From contig JAFCCM010000007.1 of assembly GCA_017610225.1 (NCBI GenBank), forward strand, positions 1 through 48,826: 48,826 bases of DNA, read 5' to 3'. This document shows positions 26,334 to 34,773 of this stretch, piece after piece. Position numbers and translations under genes: made by a program. The notes beneath the pieces are model-generated. The model was not told the DNA's origin, made no database searches, and saw only the letters and a list, made by a program, of their open reading frames with translations. Numbering within the stretch: position 1 is the stretch's first letter; each line of letters opens with the position of its first letter. Source of the stretch: Candidatus Aenigmatarchaeota archaeon. Its GTDB lineage: Archaea; Aenigmatarchaeota; Aenigmatarchaeia; CG10238-14.

Positions 26334-28117
26334 CTAAAAAAGATTATTCTGCAAAGGATATTACAGTATTAGAAGAAATTGAACATATTCAACTCAACGC
26401 AGGGATGTATATAGGCTCAACAGAAAATCCTGTGCATTTGTTGGAAGAATTAATTGATAATTCTCTCGATGAAATTTTAGCTGGATATGCTAATATAATT
26501 GCTGTAAATATTGACACCAAAAATCATGTTTATGCTGTACTCGACAACGGAAGAGGAATACCAATTTCTAATAATACTCCTATAACAATTTCGTCAAAAC
26601 TATTCTCTGGAGCTAAATTCCAGGATAGGAAAAGTGCATATGAGATTGCAGCTGGCATCCACGGAGTGGGACTTGTTGCAGTCAATGCATTGAGTTCAGA
26701 ATATCAAGTTGAAATTTATAGAAATGGTAACTATGCTAAATTTGAATTTATCAATGCAAAATTAAAGAAAAAGAAAATTGTTTCATATAAAGAAACTATA
26801 CCATTTTCAACAAAGATTCAATTCAAACCAAGTAAAGAAATATTTGAAACGTTAGTTCCAGACATTGATAGGATACGAAAAAGACTTACAATAGCTGCTG
26901 CAGAACTGCCTGATGATATAATCTTGGTTTTAAATGTTGATGGTAAAAAGGAAATATTTAAATTATCAACCGAAACATTTTTTAAAGACTATTGTTTAAC
27001 CAATAAAGAAATACCTATTTTAACATTTGAATCAAATACTCCTCCAGAGAAATTTAAAGTCATGATGGCATATGAAATAGAAGGAAGTGTAGCTCCAAAA
27101 ATATTATCATCTGTAAATCTATTACCAGTTGATGGTGGAGGAGCTCATATCAATACATTCTCTGATATGTTAAAAAACTTTTTTCAACTTAAAGCTAAAA
27201 AACTTGATTATACATTTCAAGCAAGAGATTGTATGGTTGGGTTAAGAATATATTTATCTCTTAACCTTAAGAACCCAAAATTTGGTGGACAAGCTAAACA
27301 AAAATTAATTAATAGAAAGAGTGAATTTACTAAACTCATTAAAGTTTTAAAAGATGAGTTTGAATCATTCGTAACTAAAAATCCAGAATTTCTTGAAATA
27401 TTATTAGAACGATTTCAATCGTACAGAAAAAAGCTTGATTCTAAAGGTTTTGTACAGAATAATATAAGTAAACGAGCGTCAACTAAATTTACTAAATTAA
27501 GAGATTGTACAACCAGAGAAGGGGAGTTGTATATTGTGGAAGGTGAATCTGCTGGAGGATCTATATTACAATCTAGAGATACTGCCATACATGCTGTCCT
27601 TCCATTAAAAGGAAAATCAATTCCAAATATTACAACTAAAAAAGATGTCCTTAAAAATAAGGAAGTTGAAGAATTAATCAGAGCTATTGGAACAGGCATA
27701 GACGCACATTTCAATATGAAAAATCTCAGGTATAGTAAAATTATATGTGCCACAGACGCTGACCCTGATGGAAATCATATTGCTTGTTTATTAACTACTG
27801 TTATAGCTGTATTACTTCCTGAAATTATAAAACAAGGAAGATATTATATAGCTCAAACTCCTTTATTTGCAATAAATGAAAAGAAAATATTTATTCCTTT
27901 ATGGACAGAAGAGGAGTTAGAAAAAGCTAAAAAAGATAATAGAAATATTAGTAGATTTAAAGGATTGGGAGAATTAAATCCTAAACAATTGAAGGTATGT
28001 TTATTAGATGTTAAAACGCGGCATCTGATTCCTGTTACATATAGTAGTGATATGGAATCTCTTATGAAAATATTTTCAAGTGCTGATGAAAAAAGAAAGT
28101 TGTTAGATAAAATTTAA
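26330..28117 (+). CDS. Type II DNA topoisomerase, large/ATPase subunit (GyrB/ParE; T4 gp39-like)
   Basis: This 595-aa protein has a GHKL ATPase domain with LLEELIDNSLDE (ATP/Mg Asn), DNGRGIP and GIHGVGLVAVNAL. The transducer follows, then a TOPRIM domain with EGESAGG (~404) and DADPDG (~475). It is slightly shorter than bacterial ParE. It would form a heterotetramer with the breakage-reunion subunit encoded at 31242. Phage topoisomerases act in replication initiation and in removing supercoils. The start overlaps the small membrane protein gene. Confidence 0.93.
   Translation: MTKKDYSAKDITVLEEIEHIQLNAGMYIGSTENPVHLLEELIDNSLDEILAGYANIIAVNIDTKNHVYAVLDNGRGIPISNNTPITISSKLFSGAKFQDRKSAYEIAAGIHGVGLVAVNALSSEYQVEIYRNGNYAKFEFINAKLKKKKIVSYKETIPFSTKIQFKPSKEIFETLVPDIDRIRKRLTIAAAELPDDIILVLNVDGKKEIFKLSTETFFKDYCLTNKEIPILTFESNTPPEKFKVMMAYEIEGSVAPKILSSVNLLPVDGGGAHINTFSDMLKNFFQLKAKKLDYTFQARDCMVGLRIYLSLNLKNPKFGGQAKQKLINRKSEFTKLIKVLKDEFESFVTKNPEFLEILLERFQSYRKKLDSKGFVQNNISKRASTKFTKLRDCTTREGELYIVEGESAGGSILQSRDTAIHAVLPLKGKSIPNITTKKDVLKNKEVEELIRAIGTGIDAHFNMKNLRYSKIICATDADPDGNHIACLLTTVIAVLLPEIIKQGRYYIAQTPLFAINEKKIFIPLWTEEELEKAKKDNRNISRFKGLGELNPKQLKVCLLDVKTRHLIPVTYSSDMESLMKIFSSADEKRKLLDKI
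28086..28109 (+). repeat. 24-nt direct repeat, copy 1 (end of topoisomerase gene)
   Basis: This segment near the 3' end of the topoisomerase gene matches 28915-28938 at 23 of 24 positions. The second copy is non-coding. This suggests duplication or insertion of the two intervening genes. Confidence 0.55.
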
Positions 28118-28133
28118 GGAGGAGAATACAACA

Positions 28134-28616
28134 TTGGAAATAAAACCATCAAAATTTATTATCAAACTAATCAAAAACTTTTTTACTCGGTATAAAATCA
28201 CACAAATATTAAAATATAATGACAAAAAAATAGATAGAATTGAAAAACTTATAGAGATAATAATTAGTGAATTAGAATTAGATAATAAAACTTATATTGA
28301 TTTTGATTTACAAGAAGTAAACAAACTTTTTGATATTGAACATAAAAATATTAAACTATTTTCTCTTCCTATTCAAGAAAAATTAAATAGATATAGTTAT
28401 GATATTAATTCTTTTAATAAATATTATAAAAAAATGTCCAATGAATATTTTGATTTTACTGATGGTGTTTATTATACAGATCTAATTATGTTATTACCAA
28501 ATTATAGTATTCAACAATTTATCAGTAGATGGTTAATGATTTTTACTGGTTATGATTATAAAATAGAAAATAAATTTAGAAAAATAAAAAGGAGAATAAA
28601 TAAATGGATATTTTAA
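28134..28616 (+). CDS. Hypothetical protein (160 aa, TTG start)
   Basis: The start is TTG 28134, supported by a strong AAGGAGGAG 9-17 nt upstream and no better ATG. The product is Lys/Ile/Asn/Tyr-rich and helical, with a basic C-terminus (KFRKIKRRINKWIF). No family is recognised. It overlaps the next start by 13 nt. Confidence 0.55.
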   Translation: MEIKPSKFIIKLIKNFFTRYKITQILKYNDKKIDRIEKLIEIIISELELDNKTYIDFDLQEVNKLFDIEHKNIKLFSLPIQEKLNRYSYDINSFNKYYKKMSNEYFDFTDGVYYTDLIMLLPNYSIQQFISRWLMIFTGYDYKIENKFRKIKRRINKWIF

Positions 28617-28912
28617 TCACATCAAACTCGGAAGAAAATATAAATTATGCAATAAGACATAACATATGGCAAACAAAAAGAACTTTTCATAATGTTAATG
28701 AGGGCGATTTAGCATTTATAAAAACTAGAGGCGGAGACGAAATCAAATTTTTTGGTATAATAGAAACAGTTGGCCAAGATACTATTCGTAGATGGCCGGA
28801 TAGTGATTATGATGAAAATTCTTCAGGAGAAACAGAATTTACAATTAAGGTTAAACCTATTAACCTTCAAAGTTTTAAAGGAAATCACGGAGCTATAAAA
28901 TATAGACAATAA
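28604..28912 (+). CDS. Small PUA/EVE-like domain protein (102 aa)
   Basis: ATG 28604 follows AAAAGGAGAATAAATA. The order 'ITSN.EN...A..HNIWQTK ... VNEGDLAFIKTRG...FFGIIE' resembles EVE/PUA-like beta-barrels, which bind modified bases in nucleic acid. The resemblance is short and not decisive. It lies between the two halves of a duplicated 24-nt sequence. Confidence 0.42.
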   Translation: MDILITSNSEENINYAIRHNIWQTKRTFHNVNEGDLAFIKTRGGDEIKFFGIIETVGQDTIRRWPDSDYDENSSGETEFTIKVKPINLQSFKGNHGAIKYRQ

Positions 28913-28914
28913 TA

Positions 28915-28938
28915 ATGAAAAAAGAAAGTTGTTGGATA
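28915..28938 (+). repeat. 24-nt direct repeat, copy 2 (intergenic)
   Basis: Near-identical copy of 28086-28109, with one mismatch. It lies in a 117-nt gap that otherwise holds a possible TATAAT at about 29008. Confidence 0.5.
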
Positions 28939-29029
28939 GAGAAAATTAATGAGTAAAAATATAAAAGAAATCGAAAAAAAGATTTTTAGAAGTTACTAAT
29001 TTAGTTTATAATCTTAAAAAGGAGAATAT

Positions 29030-29341
29030 ATGTACGAAGAAATAAATACTAGAGTAGAAAATATGAAAAAAGGAGATAGAGTTAATTTCTTTTGGGCTCA
29101 CTTTCCTGATGGTAATATTATAAATGGTGGAAATGATATTCTTGAAATATCAAATAAAGTAGATAAACCTAGTAAAGAATGGATAGAACAAGAAGGATGG
29201 TCAAATGATCAAACATTAGAATTTGAAAAACTGAGAACATCCGATCAATTAATTCTAGTAACATTACAAACAGATTATTGTGATCCATCCACTGTTATAA
29301 TGGATAAAACTATGCATATAACATTGCACAGAAAGAAATAA
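29030..29341 (+). CDS. Hypothetical protein (103 aa)
   Basis: ATG 29030 follows AAAAAGGAGAATAT. The product begins with a helix then 'KKGDRVNFFWAHFPDG', which looks like a small beta-barrel strand, and ends in a basic strand. No family is recognised. Confidence 0.55.
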   Translation: MYEEINTRVENMKKGDRVNFFWAHFPDGNIINGGNDILEISNKVDKPSKEWIEQEGWSNDQTLEFEKLRTSDQLILVTLQTDYCDPSTVIMDKTMHITLHRKK

Positions 29342-29358
29342 GTGTCAAAAGGAGAACA

Positions 29359-29652
29359 ATGAAAACAATAACTAAAACATTTAATCTTTATGAATTCAAA
29401 GAATTAAATATAATAGCACAAGAAATAGCTATCTATAATCATATTATATTTGAATTGGAAGTAATGGATAAAGATAGCTGGTTATATCATTGTGTAATTG
29501 AAATGGAAAAAATGAATACTCCATGGTTAACATCTACCTATATTTATGAAAAACATAAAGATGATATTATAAAAATAATCGAAGATAATGAATATCTATT
29601 TTTTAAAGACGGTGAATTAATCCCACCTGATTATTATGAAGGAGAAACTTAA
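29359..29652 (+). CDS. Hypothetical protein (97 aa)
   Basis: ATG 29359 follows AAAAGGAGAACA. The protein is acidic with aromatic residues and reads as 'NLYEFKELNIIAQEIAIYNH'. It resembles small conserved phage proteins without known role. Its stop overlaps the next start by one base. Confidence 0.55.
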   Translation: MKTITKTFNLYEFKELNIIAQEIAIYNHIIFELEVMDKDSWLYHCVIEMEKMNTPWLTSTYIYEKHKDDIIKIIEDNEYLFFKDGELIPPDYYEGET

Positions 29653-29819
29653 TGAGAAAAAAAGTTTTAACAAAAGAATGCCCATCATGTAACGATTTAT
29701 CAATTGATGAAGATAGTAATTTTCGTTGTAACTGGGGTGATTCTAAAATCCCAAAAATTTTATCACCCAGAAAACGAAAAAAAGCTGTAAGTTGTAAATT
29801 AATAGGGAAGGAGAAATAA
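29652..29819 (+). CDS. Small zinc-ribbon-like protein (55 aa)
   Basis: ATG 29652 overlaps the previous stop (TAATG), with GAAGGAGAAAC ahead of it. It has CPSC near residue 10, C27 and C48, and a basic Lys/Arg patch. A single zinc ribbon for nucleic acid or protein binding is plausible. Confidence 0.5.
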   Translation: MRKKVLTKECPSCNDLSIDEDSNFRCNWGDSKIPKILSPRKRKKAVSCKLIGKEK

Positions 29820-29821
29820 GA

Positions 29822-30103
29822 ATGCCTTACATAAACAAATCTGCCAGAATTAATTTTGATAAACACCTTAATGAAGTTGGCCCGCACACAACCGCTAAAG
29901 GAGATTTAAATTATTGTGTAACTCAATTAGCCTTACATTATATTAAAGCTCATGGCAAATCATATACAAATATATCTGAAGCAGCTTCAGCATTAGTGGA
30001 CGCTGCTGATGAAATAAAACGAAGATTGCTTGGTCCTTATGAAAATCAAAAGATAAAAGAAAATGGCGATCTGGAGTTATATCATGAGCTTTTCTTGCAA
30101 TAG
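29822..30103 (+). CDS. Conserved phage protein, DUF6899-like (93 aa)
   Basis: ATG 29822 follows GGGAAGGAGAAATAAGA. The sequence 'MPYI...R...D.HLNEVG...GDLNYCVTQLALHYI ... AASALVDAADEIKRRLLGPYENQKIKENGD' matches my memory of a widespread small phage/plasmid family (DUF6899-type). Function is unknown. The 3' end overlaps the next gene. Confidence 0.6.
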   Translation: MPYINKSARINFDKHLNEVGPHTTAKGDLNYCVTQLALHYIKAHGKSYTNISEAASALVDAADEIKRRLLGPYENQKIKENGDLELYHELFLQ

Positions 30104-30314
30104 ATGTAATAAAAAAACTCATATTCAAAGAAATAGTATGTTTAACAATGATATGATTTGTCGAGATTGTCTACAATTAGAAATAGAACACCCTCAATTT
30201 GAAAAAGCAAGAGAAGCTGTTATAGATTCAATAAGTAGAGGAGATTATGGTTTTAAAGGTATTGGTCTCCCAGATAATTTGAAGTACAAAGGAGAACGAT
30301 TAAGTGAAACTTAA
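30084..30314 (+). CDS. Small two-CxxC zinc protein (76 aa)
   Basis: The frame is open from ATG 30063, but I prefer ATG 30084 (MSFSCNRC), preceded by TGGAG. The product has CNRC and CRDC motifs 22 residues apart, typical of a zinc ribbon, then 'HPQFEKAREA' and 'GDYGFKGIGLP'. This matches a conserved small protein of phages and bacteria with no assigned role. Its end overlaps the next GTG start. Confidence 0.6.
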   Translation: MSFSCNRCNKKTHIQRNSMFNNDMICRDCLQLEIEHPQFEKAREAVIDSISRGDYGFKGIGLPDNLKYKGERLSET

Positions 30315-30801
30315 AATATATTTAATAGGACAAATAACCAAAAATCCAATAACTTATGATTGGAGAAAAAATTTAAGAGAAATGATAAGGGCATATCCAA
30401 AATTTACTCAAGAAAATACTGAACTTATAGATCCATGTAATAATAGTTTTAGTAATCTAATGTTAAAACAAACAATAAATAAAGTTATAAGTTTTTCAAA
30501 AAATATAATTGAAAAAAAAGAAGCAAAAGTATTTCCAGTGGTAGATGAAGGATATGTAAAATATTCAAATGCTTGTATATTTAATGCTAATCATTATACA
30601 TCAACAACCCCTTTTGTCGGCACAATATTTGAATTAGCATGGTATAAAAAAGAATCATGGAAACCTATTATAGGAGTATTTAATGGGAATCCAGAAGATG
30701 ATTATTTATGCAGTCACCCATTCGTTTGGGAAACTGTTCACACGTGGGTTGAGAATCCAGAAGAAGCATTATCGTTATTGATAAGTCTTCATCAAAAATA
30801 A
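30304..30801 (+). CDS. Nucleoside 2-deoxyribosyltransferase-like protein
   Basis: The start is GTG 30304 behind AAAGGAGAACGATTAA. This 165-aa protein opens 'KIYLIGQITKNPITYDWR', like the 'iYLAGPi' strand of the nucleoside deoxyribosyltransferase fold. It has a 'YSNACIFNANHY' region and 'PFVGTIFELAWYKK', where the GT..E contains the usual catalytic Glu. Such enzymes exchange or hydrolyse bases on deoxynucleosides or nucleotides, and phages use them in nucleotide salvage or base modification. The substrate is unknown. Confidence 0.6.
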   Translation: MKLKIYLIGQITKNPITYDWRKNLREMIRAYPKFTQENTELIDPCNNSFSNLMLKQTINKVISFSKNIIEKKEAKVFPVVDEGYVKYSNACIFNANHYTSTTPFVGTIFELAWYKKESWKPIIGVFNGNPEDDYLCSHPFVWETVHTWVENPEEALSLLISLHQK

Positions 30802-30813
30802 TAGGAGCTAAAA

Positions 30814-31242
30814 ATGGACAAAGCTGATTTCTACATTGGTATAGATAAAGATTCAAAATGGATAGGGACTTTACTAAAACATGGAGACCCAGTAAGTATT
30901 ATCCTATCGAGAATTCTTTTAACAATAAACCCAATTGAATATGAAGAATTATTCAATGAAGTATTAGAAGAATTATATTACAGCGCTAAACCAGAAAATG
31001 GATGGCCACATATATGGCAAGATAGTCAAATGACCGATTATTCATATCATTTATTTAATGGGAAAGTTTGGTGTTCAATGATGGGTGGACAACTATTTGA
31101 CCCACTTATTATAATAGGTGGTGAAGATTTAATTACCGCAGAAAAATATGCACCAAGGATTAAAGTTGAATACCCTTTTATGTTGGCACCTTTTATAGTG
31201 CCCATAGATCTAAATGAAACGTATTGTGGAGTGTTTAAATAA
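30814..31242 (+). CDS. Hypothetical protein (142 aa)
   Basis: ATG 30814 follows AATAGGAGCTAAAA. The protein has 'DFYIGIDKDSKWIGTLL' and 'GWPHIWQDSQMTDYSYHLFNGKVWCS', a pattern I associate with a conserved phage protein of unknown role. Its stop overlaps the topoisomerase subunit start. Confidence 0.55.
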   Translation: MDKADFYIGIDKDSKWIGTLLKHGDPVSIILSRILLTINPIEYEELFNEVLEELYYSAKPENGWPHIWQDSQMTDYSYHLFNGKVWCSMMGGQLFDPLIIIGGEDLITAEKYAPRIKVEYPFMLAPFIVPIDLNETYCGVFK

Positions 31243-32555
31243 TGGATAATATATTACCAAAACTATATAAAGAGTATGGAGAATACTCCAATTGGAGAAA
31301 TTTTCCATATTCTAAAGATGGTCTTAAACCAGTCGAAAGAAGAATATTATTCTCAACTCTTCAAATGGCTAGAAGTAAATTAACAAAGTCTGCTAGAGTT
31401 GATGGTCATGTTATAGGTAATTATCATCCACATGGTTCTGTTTATGGTTCAATTGTTCAATTAGTTAGACAAGGATTTCTAGAAGGGCAAGGAAATTTTG
31501 GTTGTAATGTTGGAGTAGAACCAATTGGACCAGCAGCGTCACGTTATACAGAAGTTAGATTATTACCATTTGTAATAGACTTAGTATTTAAAAATCTAGA
31601 ATTTGTTCCATGGATAGTAAATGATCTTGACCAAAAAGAACCCTTATATTTACCTACTATGTTTCCCCTATGTTTAATTGGAAATATTTATACTCAGGCA
31701 ATTGGATTTGGTTATAGATCATATATTCCGTGTTATAAAATTGAGGATTTATATAAAAGATTACAATGGCTTATAGGAGAAAGAAAAAGAAAAATTACTA
31801 TCCAGCCAATTACTGATTGTACAATCACAGCTTCAAATGACGATCTTGAACAACTATTGACAACAGGAAAATCAAAAATAAGTGTTGAGGGAATTATTGA
31901 AGAAATGCCCAGAAACAATACCGTGATATTAAAATCATGGCCTCCTGGAAAAAAGTTTGAATCTATTTTGAAGAAATTTCAAAAAGAACTAGACTCGGGA
32001 AGTATAGGTTTTTCAGATTTATCTGCTGACACAACTGTAATTATGTTCAAAGTTTTAAGAGAAAGAAATAGAGATGCAATATATAACAACTTTGTTAAAA
32101 AATTAAAAATTGCAATTCAAGGTAGCATATCATTTGAAACAACAGTTATAAATCAAAACGAAAAAGTTGAGGTTAAATCTCTTGACGAAATGTTAGTAGA
32201 AACATATGAAATTTATATAAAATCCGAAGAGGATTTTTTAACAGATAAAATAAATAAAATACAACAAAGAATTGACGAGTTAAAAATACTACAAATTATA
32301 AGACCATTGCTGAGTGAATGTTTAAGAAAACAATATAATATAGAGTCAACTGTTGATGAAATATCTATTAAATCAAAAATTGATAAAAAAATTATTCAAA
32401 ATTTATTTGAAAAGTATAGAATTAAGAAACTATTGACTATAGATTTTGATACAAAATATTTAAAAGATGAAAGTTCACAAATTAAACTGAATTTAAATAA
32501 TCTTAAAGACCATGTTCTAAAAGATTATCAAGAAATGATTTTTAATAAACATTAA
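31242..32555 (+). CDS. Type II DNA topoisomerase, breakage-reunion subunit (GyrA/ParC; T4 gp52-like)
   Basis: This 437-aa protein has 'SKDGLKPVERRIL', 'GHVIGNYHPHGSVYGSIVQLVRQG' and the catalytic tyrosine in 'PAASRYTEVRL' (~Tyr105). It covers the winged-helix/CAP, tower and coiled-coil regions but lacks the C-terminal DNA-wrapping beta-pinwheel, as in T4 gp52. It would pair with the large subunit at 26330. The two genes are separated by nine small genes. Confidence 0.92.
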   Translation: MDNILPKLYKEYGEYSNWRNFPYSKDGLKPVERRILFSTLQMARSKLTKSARVDGHVIGNYHPHGSVYGSIVQLVRQGFLEGQGNFGCNVGVEPIGPAASRYTEVRLLPFVIDLVFKNLEFVPWIVNDLDQKEPLYLPTMFPLCLIGNIYTQAIGFGYRSYIPCYKIEDLYKRLQWLIGERKRKITIQPITDCTITASNDDLEQLLTTGKSKISVEGIIEEMPRNNTVILKSWPPGKKFESILKKFQKELDSGSIGFSDLSADTTVIMFKVLRERNRDAIYNNFVKKLKIAIQGSISFETTVINQNEKVEVKSLDEMLVETYEIYIKSEEDFLTDKINKIQQRIDELKILQIIRPLLSECLRKQYNIESTVDEISIKSKIDKKIIQNLFEKYRIKKLLTIDFDTKYLKDESSQIKLNLNNLKDHVLKDYQEMIFNKH

Positions 32556-32571
32556 CAAGGAGGAATATCCA

Positions 32572-32964
32572 ATGATTAAATTTCAATATCCGGTCGAGAT
32601 TACAAGAGAATTTACTTTTGATTCAGCTCATAAATTAATAGACTATGATGGAAAATGTGCTAATCTTCACGGTCATACATACCATCTTCAAATTTCGTTA
32701 AAAGGAAAAATTAATCCAGAAACAGGCATGCTTATAGATTTTGGAGATTTGAATAAAATAATTACTAAATTAATTTTAGATAAAATAGATCATGTTTATT
32801 TAAATGATGTAATGGATATTAATCCTACTGCCGAAAATATGATATGTTGGATATGGAAACAATTAGAAAGAGAATCAATTGGTGAACTATTAAGTAAAAT
32901 AAAATTATGGGAAACTCCAAATTCGTTTGCAACAATTACAGCAGATGATATATTAGAGGAGTAG
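32572..32964 (+). CDS. queD: 6-pyruvoyl-tetrahydropterin/6-carboxytetrahydropterin synthase (QueD-like)
   Basis: This 130-aa protein has the zinc ligands His20 (DSAH), His33 and His35 (LHGH), catalytic Cys29, 'GMLIDFGDL', 'DHVYLND' and 'PTAENM'. QueD makes 6-carboxy-5,6,7,8-tetrahydropterin in the path to 7-deazaguanine (preQ0). Phages use preQ0 for tRNA queuosine or for 7-deazaguanine in their DNA. QueC, QueE, FolE and a DpdA-like transglycosylase are not seen in this window. Confidence 0.85.
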   Translation: MIKFQYPVEITREFTFDSAHKLIDYDGKCANLHGHTYHLQISLKGKINPETGMLIDFGDLNKIITKLILDKIDHVYLNDVMDINPTAENMICWIWKQLERESIGELLSKIKLWETPNSFATITADDILEE

Positions 32965-32979
32965 ACGGTATATAAAATA

Positions 32980-34377
32980 ATGGATATTATAAAAAAATCT
33001 GGGTTATTAATTTCAAAAGAATATAAGGATAGGGAATTTTATAAAAAAGTTATAGAGGAATTAACTAGAAGAAGTAAGGCGTATCAAACTTCAAATTATA
33101 TAGTTAATGAATTTTTCCTTGAATCAGAAAAATTTCTTCTTATTCCCAGAATGTTTCCAATAGATGAGTATCAATTTTGTCAAATTAAAAATTATCAGCA
33201 TGAAGGAGATACGATTGATATTTCTCACAATATAAAACCCAGAAGTGAGACTCAAAAATTAGCTATAGAACATATGATGAATAATGATAGTGCTATCTTA
33301 CAACTGTTGCCAGGTGTTGGAAAAACTGTTATATCTATTTATATGATTGCTGAAAGAAAAAAGAAATCTTTAATTTTAGTGCATAGAGATAGTCTTGGAG
33401 ATCAATGGCGTGATAGATTTTTACAATTTACAAATCTTAATAAAGATGATATTGCAAGGGTTTCATCTGCAACTTTTAAAGAAAATTTCCAGAAACCTAT
33501 TGTAATTTCTACTGTTCAAACCTTTATATCTTTATTAAAACGAAATCGAAAAGAATTTCTCTATGCATTAAATGATGCAAACATTGGAGTATTTATAGCT
33601 GATGAAGTTCACACATCAGTTGGTGCTCCAACCTTCTCAGAATGTTCAATTCATATTCCAGCTAAATATACTTATGGTCTTAGTGCAACGCCATATAGAT
33701 ATGATGGCAATGGTGATATAATCGAGTATCACTTAGGAAAAATATTTTCTGATGATGATATAACAGGAACCATGCCTGCAAAGGTTACCGTATTACTTGT
33801 TGATTATCAAATAGATACTCCAGCAAGGTGGAAATATATTCATTGGGGTGGAGAATTTCAACGAGCTAGATATCTAAATTTAATAAAAAAATCAAAACCT
33901 TTTCTTCTAGCAATAAAAGGGTTGTTAAAACGATTGAAAAAAGATAGAAATATGATAGTAATGCTTGAGAGAATAAAATTAATTGATGAATTATATGATT
34001 GGTTAGATCATAAAAGTAAATCCAAGTTTTGTAGTTCTGCAAAACTAGATGCTCTCGAACCACAAATTACTTTTACAACACCTGGAAAATGTAGAGATGG
34101 AATTGATGCACCTCAGAAGGATTGTTTAATAATGTCTTCACCAATATCTAATATTGAACAATTATCTGGAAGAGTTATTAGGACAAAAGATGGTAAGAAA
34201 ACTCCAATTATTATTGACATGGTTGATTATGGGTGTACTTATATTTCAAATACTTTTAGAAATAGGAATGAATATTACAAGAAGAAGAAATGGGATATTA
34301 ATTATATCTTTCTAAAAAATAATATATTATATAATATTGATGAAGAAAAAGCATTTAATATTATAAGAGGTGAATAA
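32980..34377 (+). CDS. Superfamily 2 DNA helicase, UvsW-like
   Basis: This 465-aa protein has Walker A LPGVGKT (~110-116), 'LVHRDSLGDQW' (motif Ia), Walker B ADEVH (~207-211), motif III SATPYR, and 'GKCRDGIDAPQ' with 'QLSGRVIRT' (motifs V-VI). The DEVH variant and length fit the phage UvsW family, which remodels branched DNA and R-loops in recombination-dependent replication. The ribosome site is weak: AGGAG lies ~18 nt upstream. The next gene follows with no gap. Confidence 0.82.
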   Translation: MDIIKKSGLLISKEYKDREFYKKVIEELTRRSKAYQTSNYIVNEFFLESEKFLLIPRMFPIDEYQFCQIKNYQHEGDTIDISHNIKPRSETQKLAIEHMMNNDSAILQLLPGVGKTVISIYMIAERKKKSLILVHRDSLGDQWRDRFLQFTNLNKDDIARVSSATFKENFQKPIVISTVQTFISLLKRNRKEFLYALNDANIGVFIADEVHTSVGAPTFSECSIHIPAKYTYGLSATPYRYDGNGDIIEYHLGKIFSDDDITGTMPAKVTVLLVDYQIDTPARWKYIHWGGEFQRARYLNLIKKSKPFLLAIKGLLKRLKKDRNMIVMLERIKLIDELYDWLDHKSKSKFCSSAKLDALEPQITFTTPGKCRDGIDAPQKDCLIMSSPISNIEQLSGRVIRTKDGKKTPIIIDMVDYGCTYISNTFRNRNEYYKKKKWDINYIFLKNNILYNIDEEKAFNIIRGE

Positions 34378-34773
34378 ATGAAAATTAAAACAGATTTTGT
34401 AACCAATAGTTCATCTACAAGTTATATAGTTATAATCCCTATGAATTTTAAAACTACTCAAGAAGAATTAGAAGCTTTAATAGATTTGGAATTGGATGAA
34501 GAAGAAGAAGGTGAAGAAAGTTATTTCTTTAATTCTGCTCTTGAGGGTATTGAATTATTACAAAGTGGGCATACTATAGATAATGAAGATATTAATGAAA
34601 ATTCATTTTATGCTCTTAAATATCTTTTAGTAAAAAAAGGATTAGTTATAGCTCAGGTTGACGGTGGAGCAGGTGAAATAACCACTATAACAGGAATAAA
34701 ACCTGAAGTAATTGAAAAAGCATTTTTATTAACATGTAATTTAAAAGAAATAAAGGAGTTAATAGACAGATGA
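34378..34773 (+). CDS. Protein with DFVTNSSSTS leader (131 aa)
   Basis: The first 17 residues are MKIKTDFVTNSSSTSYI, nearly identical to the start of the protein encoded at 37984. The rest differs between them. This one has an acidic stretch (DLELDEEEEGEE) and a mixed alpha/beta C-terminus. The same N-terminal phrase is found at the start of many otherwise unrelated bacterial and phage proteins. It has no signal-peptide features. The gene overlaps gp47-like SbcD by four bases. Confidence 0.6.
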   Translation: MKIKTDFVTNSSSTSYIVIIPMNFKTTQEELEALIDLELDEEEEGEESYFFNSALEGIELLQSGHTIDNEDINENSFYALKYLLVKKGLVIAQVDGGAGEITTITGIKPEVIEKAFLLTCNLKEIKELIDR

